15,109 nucleotides of DNA, from the NCBI GenBank assembly GCA_012727745.1, contig JAAYGJ010000150.1, positions 1-15,109 on the forward strand, in the 5' to 3' direction. Of the stretch, positions 1 to 7,538 are shown one piece after another. Made by a program: the position numbers and the translations under genes. The DNA comes from Clostridia bacterium. Lineage in GTDB: Bacteria > Bacillota > DSM-521 > Neomoorellales > Neomoorellaceae. Under the pieces are notes generated by a model. It ran no database searches. It was not told where the DNA came from and saw nothing but the letters and a program-made list of their open reading frames with translations. Position 1 is the stretch's first letter. The number at the start of each line of letters is the position of its first letter.

Positions 1-2
1 AG

Positions 3-92
3 GAGAAGAAGCGCCCCAGCGAGATAGCGAAGCTATTAGGCAAACACAAACGAACCATTGAACGGGAAATTGCCCTTGGAGGTGTTTACGGT
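3..92 (+). pseudogene. Partial helix-turn-helix segment, IS30-transposase-like, in frame with lon
   Basis: The reading frame is open from base 3 straight into lon, with no stop. It encodes about 30 residues, including SEIAKLLGKHKRTIEREI. This has the layout of a helix-turn-helix (IAxxLG, then a recognition helix ending in TIxRE) as found at the N-terminus of IS30-family transposases and related HTH_38 proteins. The family assignment is from memory of the motif, not a search. The segment breaks off at lon residue 1, so it is probably a transposase remnant whose 3' part was lost, with the lon ribosome binding site (GGAGGT, 78-83) now lying inside it. The rest of the gene is beyond the left edge. 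It could instead be the end of a different HTH protein, or a real N-terminal extension of Lon. Confidence 0.4.
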
Positions 93-2414
93 TTGAGTCG
101 AGCTCTTCCCTTATTGCCCCTGAGAGGGGTTATTGTTTTTCCACATACGGTAATCCACCTTGATGTTGGGCGGGAACGCTCGGTCAGTGCCATTGAAGAT
201 GCGATGCTTCATGAGCGGATAATCTTTCTGGCCACGCAAAAAAGAACCCAGGAAGATGACCCCGGGGAAGAGGACATTTTCACCACTGGTACTATAGCCG
301 AGATTAAGCAGTTGCTAAAACTGCCTGGTGGTACTATTCGCATTCTGGTTGAAGGTATTGGCCGGGCTAAGATTATAAAATATATCAGCCACGATCCTTT
401 TCTCAAAGTCGAAGTTGAAGAAACCGAGGAAGAAGTAGAGACTTCCAACGAAATTGAAGCACTAATGCGTTGTTTAATAAATGAGTTTGAAGTTTATGTG
501 AAGATGTCCAAAAAAATACCACCGGAAACGGTGGTTGCCGTAGTTAACCTGGAAGAGCCAGGACGCCTGGCGGATGTAGTAGCTTCCCATCTTAATCTTA
601 AACTTACAGACAAACAGACTGTGCTGGAAGCTGTTGATGTAAAAGAACGCTTGCAGATTCTCTGCGAGATTCTCGCCAAGGAGAAAGAAATCCTGGAATT
701 GGAGCGCAAAATTAGTATGCGTGTCCGCAAGCAAATGGAAAAAAGCCAGAAGGAATATTACCTCCGTGAGCAAATGAAAGCCATTCTGAAGGAACTGGGC
801 GATAAAGATGAACGAATGGCTGAGGTTGAGGAGTTAAGGAAAACTATTGCTTCGGTCAAGCTACCCAAGGAAGTCAGAGAACGGGCCTTGAAAGAGGTGG
901 AAAGGCTGGAAAAAATGCCGCCTATGGTTGCCGAAGCAACTGTTGTCCGTAATTATCTGGATTGGCTTTTGGCGCTGCCCTGGCATAAACAGACCCGTGA
1001 TCGGCTGGACATCAAAGTAGCAGAACGTATTCTTGATGAAGACCACTATGGTTTGCGAGAAGCAAAGGATCGTATTCTGGAGTACCTGGCCATTCGCAAG
1101 CTAGCTAAAAAGATGAAAGGTCCCATTATCTGTTTTGTGGGGCCACCGGGAGTGGGAAAAACTTCTCTGGCCAAGTCAATAGCGCGGGCTATGAAGCGCC
1201 AGTTTGTACGTATTTCCCTGGGCGGCATCCGGGATGAGGCCGAAATTCGCGGCCATCGTCGTACCTATGTGGGTGCTTTGCCGGGACGTATTATTCAGGG
1301 GATGAAACAGGCAGGGACTAAAAATCCTGTTTTTTTGCTGGATGAAATTGATAAGTTAAGCAGTGACTTTCGCGGCGATCCGGCTTCGGCTCTACTGGAG
1401 GTGCTGGACCCAGAACAGAATCATATGTTTAGCGACCATTACATTGAAGCTGCTTTCGATCTTTCCAAAGTAATGTTTATTACCACGGCCAATGTTGAGC
1501 ATTCGATTCCGCGGCCTCTCCTGGACCGCATGGAAATTATCCGCCTACCAGGATATACTGAAGAAGAAAAGGTCAATATTGCTGCCAGGTATCTATTACC
1601 CAAACAGATTAAAGAACACGGGCTAAAAAAGCAACAGTTGGAGGTTTCGGAAAATGCTTTGCGGCGGGTGATCCGTGAATACACCCGGGAAGCGGGGGTT
1701 CGCAACCTGGAACGGGAAATTGCTACCATATGTCGCAAGACAGCCCGTGATATAGTCAGTGGCAAAACCAAAGCGGTTAAGATCAAAGTCAGCAATGTAG
1801 ACCAGTATCTAGGTATCCCCCGTTACCGGCACACCGGCGCCCTGCAGACGAAAGTGACGGGAGTTGCCAACGGCCTGGCCTGGACAGAAACAGGGGGGGA
1901 AGTACTAAATATTGAAGTATCGACTTTAAAAGGTAAAGGTAATCTCACCCTGACCGGGAAGCTGGGCGACGTTATGAAAGAGTCTGCTTATGCCGGTTTT
2001 AGCTACATTCGTTCCCGTGCCTCCGAGTTTAATTTAGAAGAGGATTTTCACGAGAAGTATGACCTGCATATTCATGTACCTGAAGGAGCTATCCCTAAGG
2101 ATGGTCCTTCTGCCGGCATTACCATGGCTACCGCTATGGCTTCAGCTCTTACCGGTAGGTTAGTAAAGAGCGAACTGGCTATGACAGGAGAGATTACCCT
2201 TCGGGGTCGGGTTTTACCTGTAGGCGGTATCAAGGAGAAAGTTTTAGCGGCTCACCGTGCCGGGATTAAGACCATAATATTGCCCCGGGAGAATGAAAAA
2301 AATTTGGAGGATATACCTGCCAATATCCGGCGTAAGATAAAATTTGTTTTGGCAAGCCATATGGATGAGGTGCTAGAGGAGGCATTAGGCGAAAAGGTAT
2401 CAGAGGGAGTATAA
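93..2414 (+). CDS. lon: ATP-dependent protease La (LonA)
   Basis: This cytoplasmic hexameric AAA+ serine protease unfolds and degrades damaged and short-lived regulatory proteins. The 773 residues match the usual bacterial LonA length (B. subtilis LonA is about 774). In order are the N-terminal substrate-binding domain (about 4-195), a helical and coiled-coil linker (about 195-300), the AAA+ module with Walker A GPPGVGKTS (350-358), Walker B FLLDEID (414-420), sensor 1 N467 and sensor 2 R537, then the C-terminal protease domain with the Ser-Lys dyad S673 (in KDGPSAG) and K716 (in GGIKEK). The TTG start is supported by GGAGGT at 78-83 and by the typical LonA opening SRxLPLLPLRG. clpX, the usual upstream neighbour in many Bacillota, is not visible; an HTH fragment sits there instead. 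The identity is secure. Confidence 0.98.
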   Translation: MSRALPLLPLRGVIVFPHTVIHLDVGRERSVSAIEDAMLHERIIFLATQKRTQEDDPGEEDIFTTGTIAEIKQLLKLPGGTIRILVEGIGRAKIIKYISHDPFLKVEVEETEEEVETSNEIEALMRCLINEFEVYVKMSKKIPPETVVAVVNLEEPGRLADVVASHLNLKLTDKQTVLEAVDVKERLQILCEILAKEKEILELERKISMRVRKQMEKSQKEYYLREQMKAILKELGDKDERMAEVEELRKTIASVKLPKEVRERALKEVERLEKMPPMVAEATVVRNYLDWLLALPWHKQTRDRLDIKVAERILDEDHYGLREAKDRILEYLAIRKLAKKMKGPIICFVGPPGVGKTSLAKSIARAMKRQFVRISLGGIRDEAEIRGHRRTYVGALPGRIIQGMKQAGTKNPVFLLDEIDKLSSDFRGDPASALLEVLDPEQNHMFSDHYIEAAFDLSKVMFITTANVEHSIPRPLLDRMEIIRLPGYTEEEKVNIAARYLLPKQIKEHGLKKQQLEVSENALRRVIREYTREAGVRNLEREIATICRKTARDIVSGKTKAVKIKVSNVDQYLGIPRYRHTGALQTKVTGVANGLAWTETGGEVLNIEVSTLKGKGNLTLTGKLGDVMKESAYAGFSYIRSRASEFNLEEDFHEKYDLHIHVPEGAIPKDGPSAGITMATAMASALTGRLVKSELAMTGEITLRGRVLPVGGIKEKVLAAHRAGIKTIILPRENEKNLEDIPANIRRKIKFVLASHMDEVLEEALGEKVSEGV

Positions 2415-2469
2415 AGCGACCTGCTCCTGATATTATTTCAGAAGGGTTTGCATTAGCATTCGACAGCAC

Positions 2470-2499
2470 TTGACAGTAGTAATATATAATCGGTAAGAT
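2470..2499 (+). promoter_or_regulatory. Candidate sigma-A promoter downstream of lon
   Basis: A perfect TTGACA (2470-2475) is followed after 18 bp by TAAGAT (2494-2499), a 4 of 6 match to the -10 box. A perfect TATAAT at 2485-2490 lies only 9 bp from the TTGACA, so the two cannot work together in the usual way. Transcription would start near 2506 and meet the terminator within about 60 nt, giving a very short RNA unless it reads through. Confidence 0.4.
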
Positions 2500-2534
2500 A
2501 GGACGGTAGGGATTGCCATTACCGGCTTATTTCC

Positions 2535-2565
2535 CCCTGTCCGTACGGACGGACGGGGATTTTTT
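2535..2565 (+). terminator. Rho-independent terminator after lon
   Basis: A 10-bp stem (2535-2544 with 2549-2558, one T-G wobble, loop ACGG) is followed by A and then six T at 2560-2565. This is a textbook intrinsic terminator. It probably ends the lon transcript. Because a promoter-like sequence lies just upstream, it could also act as an attenuator in a valS leader. Confidence 0.85.
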
Positions 2566-2698
2566 GTAACAAGTTGTCCTGCGCAGAGTGCATTATGGCG
2601 TATGAAAATTGCGGGCTGGCAGTATTCTGGAGCTAGTTAAGCGGTTGAGGCGGTAGATATTTGCAAAAGCAGTTAATGGCTGGTGATATAGCACCACA

Positions 2699-2712
2699 AA
2701 AATAGCTATTTT
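2699..2712. repeat. 14-bp perfect palindrome upstream of valS
   Basis: AAAATAGCTATTTT is perfectly self-complementary and lies next to the likely valS -35 region. As RNA it would form only a weak A-U hairpin, so a DNA-binding site is the more natural reading. A+T-rich palindromes also arise by chance, and no known operator matches it. Confidence 0.3.
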
Positions 2713-2739
2713 GAACCTTATTTTTTAGAGTTATATTTT
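2711..2739 (+). promoter_or_regulatory. Probable valS promoter
   Basis: TTGAAC (2711-2716) and TATTTT (2734-2739) are separated by 17 bp, in a locally A+T-rich tract. Each hexamer matches 4 of 6 consensus positions. The predicted start near 2746 gives a leader of about 20 nt containing only the ribosome binding site. Confidence 0.4.
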
Positions 2740-2767
2740 AAAAGAACGAAGGAGGCTAGTAACGGCA

Positions 2768-5413
2768 ATGACTGAGACCTTGAGCAAGGTCTACGATCCC
2801 CGGGCAGTAGAAGAAAAGTGGTATCGTTACTGGAGCGAAAGGGATCTTTTTCGCGCAGATCTACCGGCAGCAGACCAGGCTATTTTTAGCATAGTTATGC
2901 CGCCTCCAAATGTAACTGGCAGTCTGCATCTGGGCCATGCCCTGAACAATACCCTCCAGGATATCTTGATCCGCTGGCACCGGATGCGGGGTGAGGCGAC
3001 TCTTTGGATGCCCGGTACTGACCATGCCGGGATCGCTACCCAGGCTCGGGTAGAGGAAGAACTGGCAAAAGAAGGTTTAAATAAATATGACCTGGGCCGG
3101 GACAAGTTTTTGGCGAGGGTTTGGGATTGGAAGCACCAGTATGGTGATAAGATTACCAGACAGTTACGATTGCTGGGTTGTTCCTGTGACTGGAGCCGGG
3201 AACGTTTGACTATGGATGAAGGTTGTTCCCGGGCAGTGCGGGAGGTTTTTGTGCGCCTTTATGAAAAAGGGCTTATTTATCGGGGAAACTATATTATAAA
3301 TTGGTGCCCCCGCTGTCAGACTACTATTTCTGATATTGAAGTGGAACATGAAGAGGAAAAAGGTAGCCTCTGGCATGTCCGCTATCCCTTCAAGGACGGC
3401 AGCGGCGAAATTGTGATTGCTACCACCAGGCCAGAAACTATACTGGGGGATACGGCGGTAGCTGTGAATCCCGAGGATAAACGCTACCAAGATGTGGTTG
3501 GTAAAATCTTGATTTTACCTTTGGTTAACCGGGAGATACCCGTAGTGGCCGATAGCTATGTGGATCCCGAGTTTGGTAGCGGTGCGGTAAAGATAACCCC
3601 GGCTCATGACCCCAACGACTTTGAAGTGGCGTTGCGCCATAACTTAGAATCGATCACTGTCATCGGGAAAGATGCGGTGATGACTGAAGAGGCCGGCCCC
3701 TATGCGGGCATGGATCGATATGCCTGTCGGAGGCAAATTGTTGCTGACCTTGAGGCCCAGGGCTTCCTTGTAAAGGAAGAAGAATACAGCCATGCTGTAG
3801 GCCACTGTTACCGCTGCGGCACAATTATTGAACCGCTGGTATCACCCCAGTGGTTTGTCCGCATGGCACCGCTTGCTGCGCCGGCTATTAAGGCAGCGCA
3901 GGAAGGAAAAGTCCGTTTTGTGCCAGAACGCTTTACCAAGGTTTATCTTAACTGGTTAGAAAATATTCGTGACTGGTGCATTTCACGGCAGCTCTGGTGG
4001 GGTCACCGTATACCTGTCTGGTATTGCCAGCAGTGTGGTGAGGAGATTTGCAGTTTAGAAGAGCCACAGGAGTGCCCGGCTTGTAGCAGTACTGCGCTGG
4101 AACAGGATCCTGATGTGCTGGATACATGGTTTAGCTCAGCTCTCTGGCCTTTTTCTACTATGGGCTGGCCCGAGCAAACACCGGAACTGGAGCATTTTTA
4201 TCCCACCTCGGTACTGGTCACTGGACGCGATATTATCTTTTTCTGGGTAGCCAGGATGCTCTTCATGGGTCTGGAGTTTATGGGGCAGGTGCCTTTTCGT
4301 GAGGTTCTGATTCATGGTCTGGTGCTGGATGCTCAGGGGAGGAAAATGAGCAAGTCACTGGGCAACGGCGTTGACCCAATTGAGGTTATTGAGCAATACG
4401 GAGCCGATACCTTAAGATTTATGCTGGTTACAGGTAATACTCCGGGTAATGATTTACGTTTTCACCCTGAACGCCTGGAGGGTACGCGCAATTTTGCCAA
4501 CAAAATATGGAATGCAGCCCGTTTTGCTCTTATGAATCTGAACGATTTTGAGCCTGTTTCCCTCAAACGGGAGGATTTAACCCTTGCTGATCGTTGGATA
4601 TTGAGCCGCTTAAACCGGCTTATCCGCGAGAGCTCAGCAGGCCTGGAAAACTATGAAATTGGCGAAGTGGCACGCCTGCTCTATGAATTTTTCTGGGGCG
4701 AATTCTGCGACTGGTATATTGAGTTGATTAAACCCCGTCTCTATGGTAAAGATGAACAGGCCCGGGCGCTAGCCCAGAACGTGTTGGTAGAGGTTCTGGG
4801 TAAAAGCTTGCAATTGCTGCATCCCTTTATGCCCTTTATTAGTGAAGAAATATGGCGGCATTTGCCAGGCGACCGGGATAGCATCATGATCAGCTCCTGG
4901 CCGCAGGCTGTAACCGACTGGGACGACAAAGAGGCCGAAGATACTATGGAGCTGGTGATGGCAGTCATCAGGGCTATTCGTAATCTCCGCAGTGAAATGA
5001 ATGTACCGCCGGGACGCCTTGCCGAGGTGGTGTTGTTTACTCCAGATTCTCGCTCCCGCCAGGTATTACAGCGAGCAGCTTCTTACCTGGAGGTCCTGGC
5101 AGCAGTCCGGCCGTTGCATTTTATGGGTGATTTGCAGCAGGCACCAGCCCGGGCTGCCACGGCGGTTACTACCGGCGTGCAGATATTTTTACCGCTTGCT
5201 GGCTTAATAGATCTGGAGAAAGAACAGGCCCGCCTGGAAAAAGAGTTGCAAACTACCAGGGCAGAACTGCAAAAAGTAGAGAAAAAGTTAAGCAACAGTG
5301 CTTTTCGTGCCAAAGCACCGGCTGATATTGTAGCCAAGGAAGAAGCCAAGGCCGCTGAAATGCAGACAAAAATAGCGACCCTCAGCCAGCGTTTGAGTTA
5401 CCTCCAGGGGTAA
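2768..5413 (+). CDS. valS: Valyl-tRNA synthetase
   Basis: This class Ia aminoacyl-tRNA synthetase charges tRNA-Val in the cytoplasm. Its 881 residues match the Bacillota norm (about 880). Visible elements are the ATP-binding HLGH signature (54-57, after PPPNVTGS), the CP1 editing domain that removes mischarged Thr (TTRPET 219-224 and GSGAVKITPAHDPND 270-284), cysteine pairs typical of zinc-binding ValRS (C180/C183, C347/C350, C420/C423, C436/C439), the KMSKS loop (526-530), the anticodon-binding helical domain (about 605-760), and the C-terminal coiled-coil arm that contacts tRNA (about 815-880). The ATG start has AAGGAGG at 2749-2755, a slightly long 12-nt spacing. folC follows after 57 bp, the conserved valS-folC pairing of Bacillota. 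Confidence 0.98.
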   Translation: MTETLSKVYDPRAVEEKWYRYWSERDLFRADLPAADQAIFSIVMPPPNVTGSLHLGHALNNTLQDILIRWHRMRGEATLWMPGTDHAGIATQARVEEELAKEGLNKYDLGRDKFLARVWDWKHQYGDKITRQLRLLGCSCDWSRERLTMDEGCSRAVREVFVRLYEKGLIYRGNYIINWCPRCQTTISDIEVEHEEEKGSLWHVRYPFKDGSGEIVIATTRPETILGDTAVAVNPEDKRYQDVVGKILILPLVNREIPVVADSYVDPEFGSGAVKITPAHDPNDFEVALRHNLESITVIGKDAVMTEEAGPYAGMDRYACRRQIVADLEAQGFLVKEEEYSHAVGHCYRCGTIIEPLVSPQWFVRMAPLAAPAIKAAQEGKVRFVPERFTKVYLNWLENIRDWCISRQLWWGHRIPVWYCQQCGEEICSLEEPQECPACSSTALEQDPDVLDTWFSSALWPFSTMGWPEQTPELEHFYPTSVLVTGRDIIFFWVARMLFMGLEFMGQVPFREVLIHGLVLDAQGRKMSKSLGNGVDPIEVIEQYGADTLRFMLVTGNTPGNDLRFHPERLEGTRNFANKIWNAARFALMNLNDFEPVSLKREDLTLADRWILSRLNRLIRESSAGLENYEIGEVARLLYEFFWGEFCDWYIELIKPRLYGKDEQARALAQNVLVEVLGKSLQLLHPFMPFISEEIWRHLPGDRDSIMISSWPQAVTDWDDKEAEDTMELVMAVIRAIRNLRSEMNVPPGRLAEVVLFTPDSRSRQVLQRAASYLEVLAAVRPLHFMGDLQQAPARAATAVTTGVQIFLPLAGLIDLEKEQARLEKELQTTRAELQKVEKKLSNSAFRAKAPADIVAKEEAKAAEMQTKIATLSQRLSYLQG

Positions 5414-5423
5414 TATACACTGT

Positions 5424-5437
5424 GCCTGAAATCAGGC
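5424..5437 (+). other. Small stem-loop in the valS-folC gap
   Basis: GCCTG-AAAT-CAGGC forms a perfect 5-bp stem with a 4-nt loop just after the valS stop. Only TTT follows, so it is a weak terminator at best. It may instead partly attenuate transcription or protect the 3' end of the valS segment of a shared transcript. Confidence 0.3.
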
Positions 5438-5470
5438 TTTCGATACATTTCAATCAGGAGGTCCTCTGGT

Positions 5471-6793
5471 TTGACCTACGCGCAGGCTTTGGGATTTTTA
5501 CAGCAGCTGGCCCAGTTTGGCTATAACTTTGGTCTGGAACGAATTAAAGAGCTGTTGCGCCGGGCTGGCTCACCCCAGCAAAAGTTAAAGGTAATCCATA
5601 TCGGCGGTACCAACGGCAAAGGTTCAGTAGCAGTAATGGTTAACGCCATTTTACAAAAAGCTGGTTACCGGGTTGGCCTTTTTACCTCGCCGCACCTCCA
5701 TTCCTACACTGAACGTATCCGTATCAACGGTGCTGCCATTTCCGAAACAAAAATGGCAGCACTTATTGAATGGTTTAAACCAATGTTGCTGGCAATGGTG
5801 AAGGAAGGCTATGAACATCCAACCGAATTTGAGGTACTTACAGCTCTTGCTCTTAAATACTTTGCCGACGAGAAAGTTGACCTGGTAGTACTGGAGGTTG
5901 GCCTTGGGGGTACAATAGATTCCACCAATGTTATAACCTATCCTCTGGTAAGCGTTATCACCAATGTGGGCAAGGACCATATGCAGTATTTGGGTAATAC
6001 TATTACAGCTATTGCCAGGGATAAAGCCGGCATTATCAGGGAACACGGTATTGTCATAACGGCTGCTCACCACCCCGAAGCCCTAGCGGTAATAAGCCAG
6101 ATTTGCGCGCAAAAGGAAGCTACCCTGTACCGGGTTGGCCAAGATATTACCTGGCAACAGCAGTACCTGTCTCCTTCAGGGGGTGTGTTTAACTACCAGG
6201 GCTTACTGAATAGTTATACTGGCCTCAAGATATCTTTACCGGGCAGACATCAGCTGGAGAATGCTGCTACTGCAGTTGCTGTTATTGAAGCCGCTGTACT
6301 CCACCACGGACTTAAAGTAAATAGCAGCTGCATCCGCCATGGTCTTGCCTCAGCAAAATGGCCGGGCCGTTTAGAAATTGTACACCGCCAACCCCTAATT
6401 ATCCTTGACGGTGCCCATAATTATGATGGAGCTACAAGTTTACGCCGGGCTCTGGAGGAAGTGTTTGTTTACAATAATTTAATCTTGGTCATTGGCATGC
6501 TGGCTGATAAAGAACGGGAAAAGGTGGTAGCGCTGCTGGCACCTCTGGCAGCAGCCGTAATCGTTACCAGGCCTGATAACCCCCGGGCCGGAGACTGGCA
6601 ATCTCTGGTGGGTGTTGCCAGGGGCTTTGTGGAGCAAGTGGAAGTCATTGCGAATATTTCCGCAGCCTTGAGCCGGGCTCTGGCCCTGGCTGCAAAGACT
6701 GACCTGATCTGCGTGACCGGGTCCTTATATACGATTGCCAGTGCTAGGGAATGGTTTATGAAGCAAAACAAAGAGGAATTTGCTTCACAATAG
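5471..6793 (+). CDS. folC: Folylpolyglutamate synthase / dihydrofolate synthase
   Basis: FolC is a cytoplasmic Mur-ligase-family enzyme. It uses ATP to add glutamate to dihydropteroate and/or to extend the gamma-glutamyl tail of folates, which keeps them in the cell and matters for one-carbon metabolism. The 440-residue length is normal. The ATP-binding P-loop GGTNGKGS (45-52), the conserved region LEVGLGGTIDSTN (141-153), the KDH and magnesium-site region (168-170) and the C-terminal-domain motif LDGAHN (312-317) are all present. TTG is chosen as start because AGGAGGT (5456-5462) lies 8 nt upstream and the N-terminus matches the family. Whether it has both activities cannot be told from sequence alone. 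Its last codons contain the left Rex-type half-site described next to rex. Confidence 0.96.
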   Translation: MTYAQALGFLQQLAQFGYNFGLERIKELLRRAGSPQQKLKVIHIGGTNGKGSVAVMVNAILQKAGYRVGLFTSPHLHSYTERIRINGAAISETKMAALIEWFKPMLLAMVKEGYEHPTEFEVLTALALKYFADEKVDLVVLEVGLGGTIDSTNVITYPLVSVITNVGKDHMQYLGNTITAIARDKAGIIREHGIVITAAHHPEALAVISQICAQKEATLYRVGQDITWQQQYLSPSGGVFNYQGLLNSYTGLKISLPGRHQLENAATAVAVIEAAVLHHGLKVNSSCIRHGLASAKWPGRLEIVHRQPLIILDGAHNYDGATSLRRALEEVFVYNNLILVIGMLADKEREKVVALLAPLAAAVIVTRPDNPRAGDWQSLVGVARGFVEQVEVIANISAALSRALALAAKTDLICVTGSLYTIASAREWFMKQNKEEFASQ

Positions 6794-6826
6794 CGAATAC
6801 TGATCCAGAGCCTTTGTGAATATAAT
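6784..6826 (+). promoter_or_regulatory. Candidate rex promoter with Rex-type half-sites
   Basis: TTCACAA (6784-6790) and its exact reverse complement TTGTGAA (6814-6820) flank the folC stop and the start of the folC-rex gap. Each equals one arm of the known Rex operator (TTGTGAA-N6-TTCACAA), but the order is reversed and the spacing is 23 bp, so no full operator is present. TTGTGAA abuts a perfect TATAAT (6821-6826). I found no good -35 hexamer. A protein bound here would block that -10 box, which would suit autoregulation by Rex. Confidence 0.4.
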
Positions 6827-6852
6827 AATTAGCTTTCAAGGGGGTAGGTCGG

Positions 6853-7500
6853 GTGAAGACCCTTAAGATTCCCGAGGCAACTATTATTCGGCTCTCAGTA
6901 TATTCCCGTTATCTGGCGCAGGTGGACAGACAAGGAGTAGTTACTATTTCTTCCGGCCAAATAGCTGCAGGCACTGGGGTTAGCCCAGCTCAGGTAAGGA
7001 AGGATCTAGCTTATTTTGGTGAATTTGGCACCCGGGGTGTAGGCTACAGCGTTAAGGACCTTTACTGGCATCTAATTAAAATCCTGGGGCTTAATACTAT
7101 TTGGTCAGTAGTAATTATTGGTGCCGGCAACCTGGGAACAGCTCTTACCATGTATGGTGGCTTCCGAGAACGGGGCTTCAAGGTGGTAGGAGTTTTTGAC
7201 AATGCTCCTGACAAAATAGGTTCGTATTTAAACGGTCTTGAGATATATCCTATGGAACGAATGAAGGAAGTTATTGACAGGGATAAGGCTCAAATCGCGA
7301 TTATAGCTGTGCCGGCTGAGGCGGCTCAGGCAGTTGCGGATGAACTGGCCGAGACCGAGATTAAGGCCATATTAAATTTTGCTCCCCGGGTGTTGAACAT
7401 ACCCAGCCATATTGAACTGCGTAACGTTGATCTCTCGGTCAATCTGGAAATTTTAACTTTTAACCTGGCCTCTCGTCGCTCGCTAAAAACCGGCAAATAG
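6853..7500 (+). CDS. rex: Redox-sensing transcriptional repressor Rex
   Basis: Rex is a dimeric repressor that releases its operators when NADH rises relative to NAD+. In Clostridia it controls fermentation, hydrogen and alcohol or butyrate pathways. Its 215 residues match the family (about 210-215). The N-terminal winged-helix domain (about 1-80) contains the conserved recognition region SPAQVRKDLAYFGEFGTRG (44-62). The Rossmann domain has the nucleotide-binding loop GAGNLG (90-95) and the ribose-binding acidic residue D116 in VFD. A C-terminal domain-swapping helix follows (about 195-215). The GTG start is placed by AAGGGGG (6838-6844) with 8-nt spacing. It sits between folC and maf and may have its own promoter; maf follows after 38 bp, so the two may be cotranscribed. 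Confidence 0.97.
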   Translation: MKTLKIPEATIIRLSVYSRYLAQVDRQGVVTISSGQIAAGTGVSPAQVRKDLAYFGEFGTRGVGYSVKDLYWHLIKILGLNTIWSVVIIGAGNLGTALTMYGGFRERGFKVVGVFDNAPDKIGSYLNGLEIYPMERMKEVIDRDKAQIAIIAVPAEAAQAVADELAETEIKAILNFAPRVLNIPSHIELRNVDLSVNLEILTFNLASRRSLKTGK

Positions 7501-7538
7501 CTTAAGACAGAATTTAGCAAGGATAGGATGGGTTTCTG

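Larger units (their letters stand above)
2415..2767. other. Non-coding stretch between lon and valS
   Basis: This is the longest gene-free region in the window (353 bp). It holds a candidate promoter (2470-2499), a strong intrinsic terminator (2535-2565), a small stem-loop TGGTG/CACCA (2681-2696), a 14-bp A+T-rich palindrome (2699-2712) and a likely valS promoter (2711-2739). I looked for the conserved T-box antiterminator sequence that often precedes valS in Bacillota and did not find it. No credible small gene is present. Bases 2566-2680 hold nothing I recognise. Confidence 0.7.

Noticed and set aside
60..1723. 14-bp direct repeat GAACGGGAAATTGC at 60-73 and 1710-1723
   Set aside because: Both copies encode E-R-E-I in unrelated helices; one chance 14-mer repeat in a 15-kb window is expected at this level, so it is not evidence for duplication.
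2595..2636. 13-codon open frame from ATG in the lon-valS gap
   Set aside because: No ribosome binding site precedes it and nothing about the peptide is recognisable.
2566..2767. T-box riboswitch upstream of valS
   Set aside because: The conserved T-box antiterminator sequence and specifier stem are not present, and the only intrinsic terminator is over 200 bp upstream of valS with a leader too short for a T-box.
5651..6073. 140-codon open frame on the minus strand inside folC
   Set aside because: It is antisense to conserved FolC motifs, with no ribosome binding site or family resemblance.
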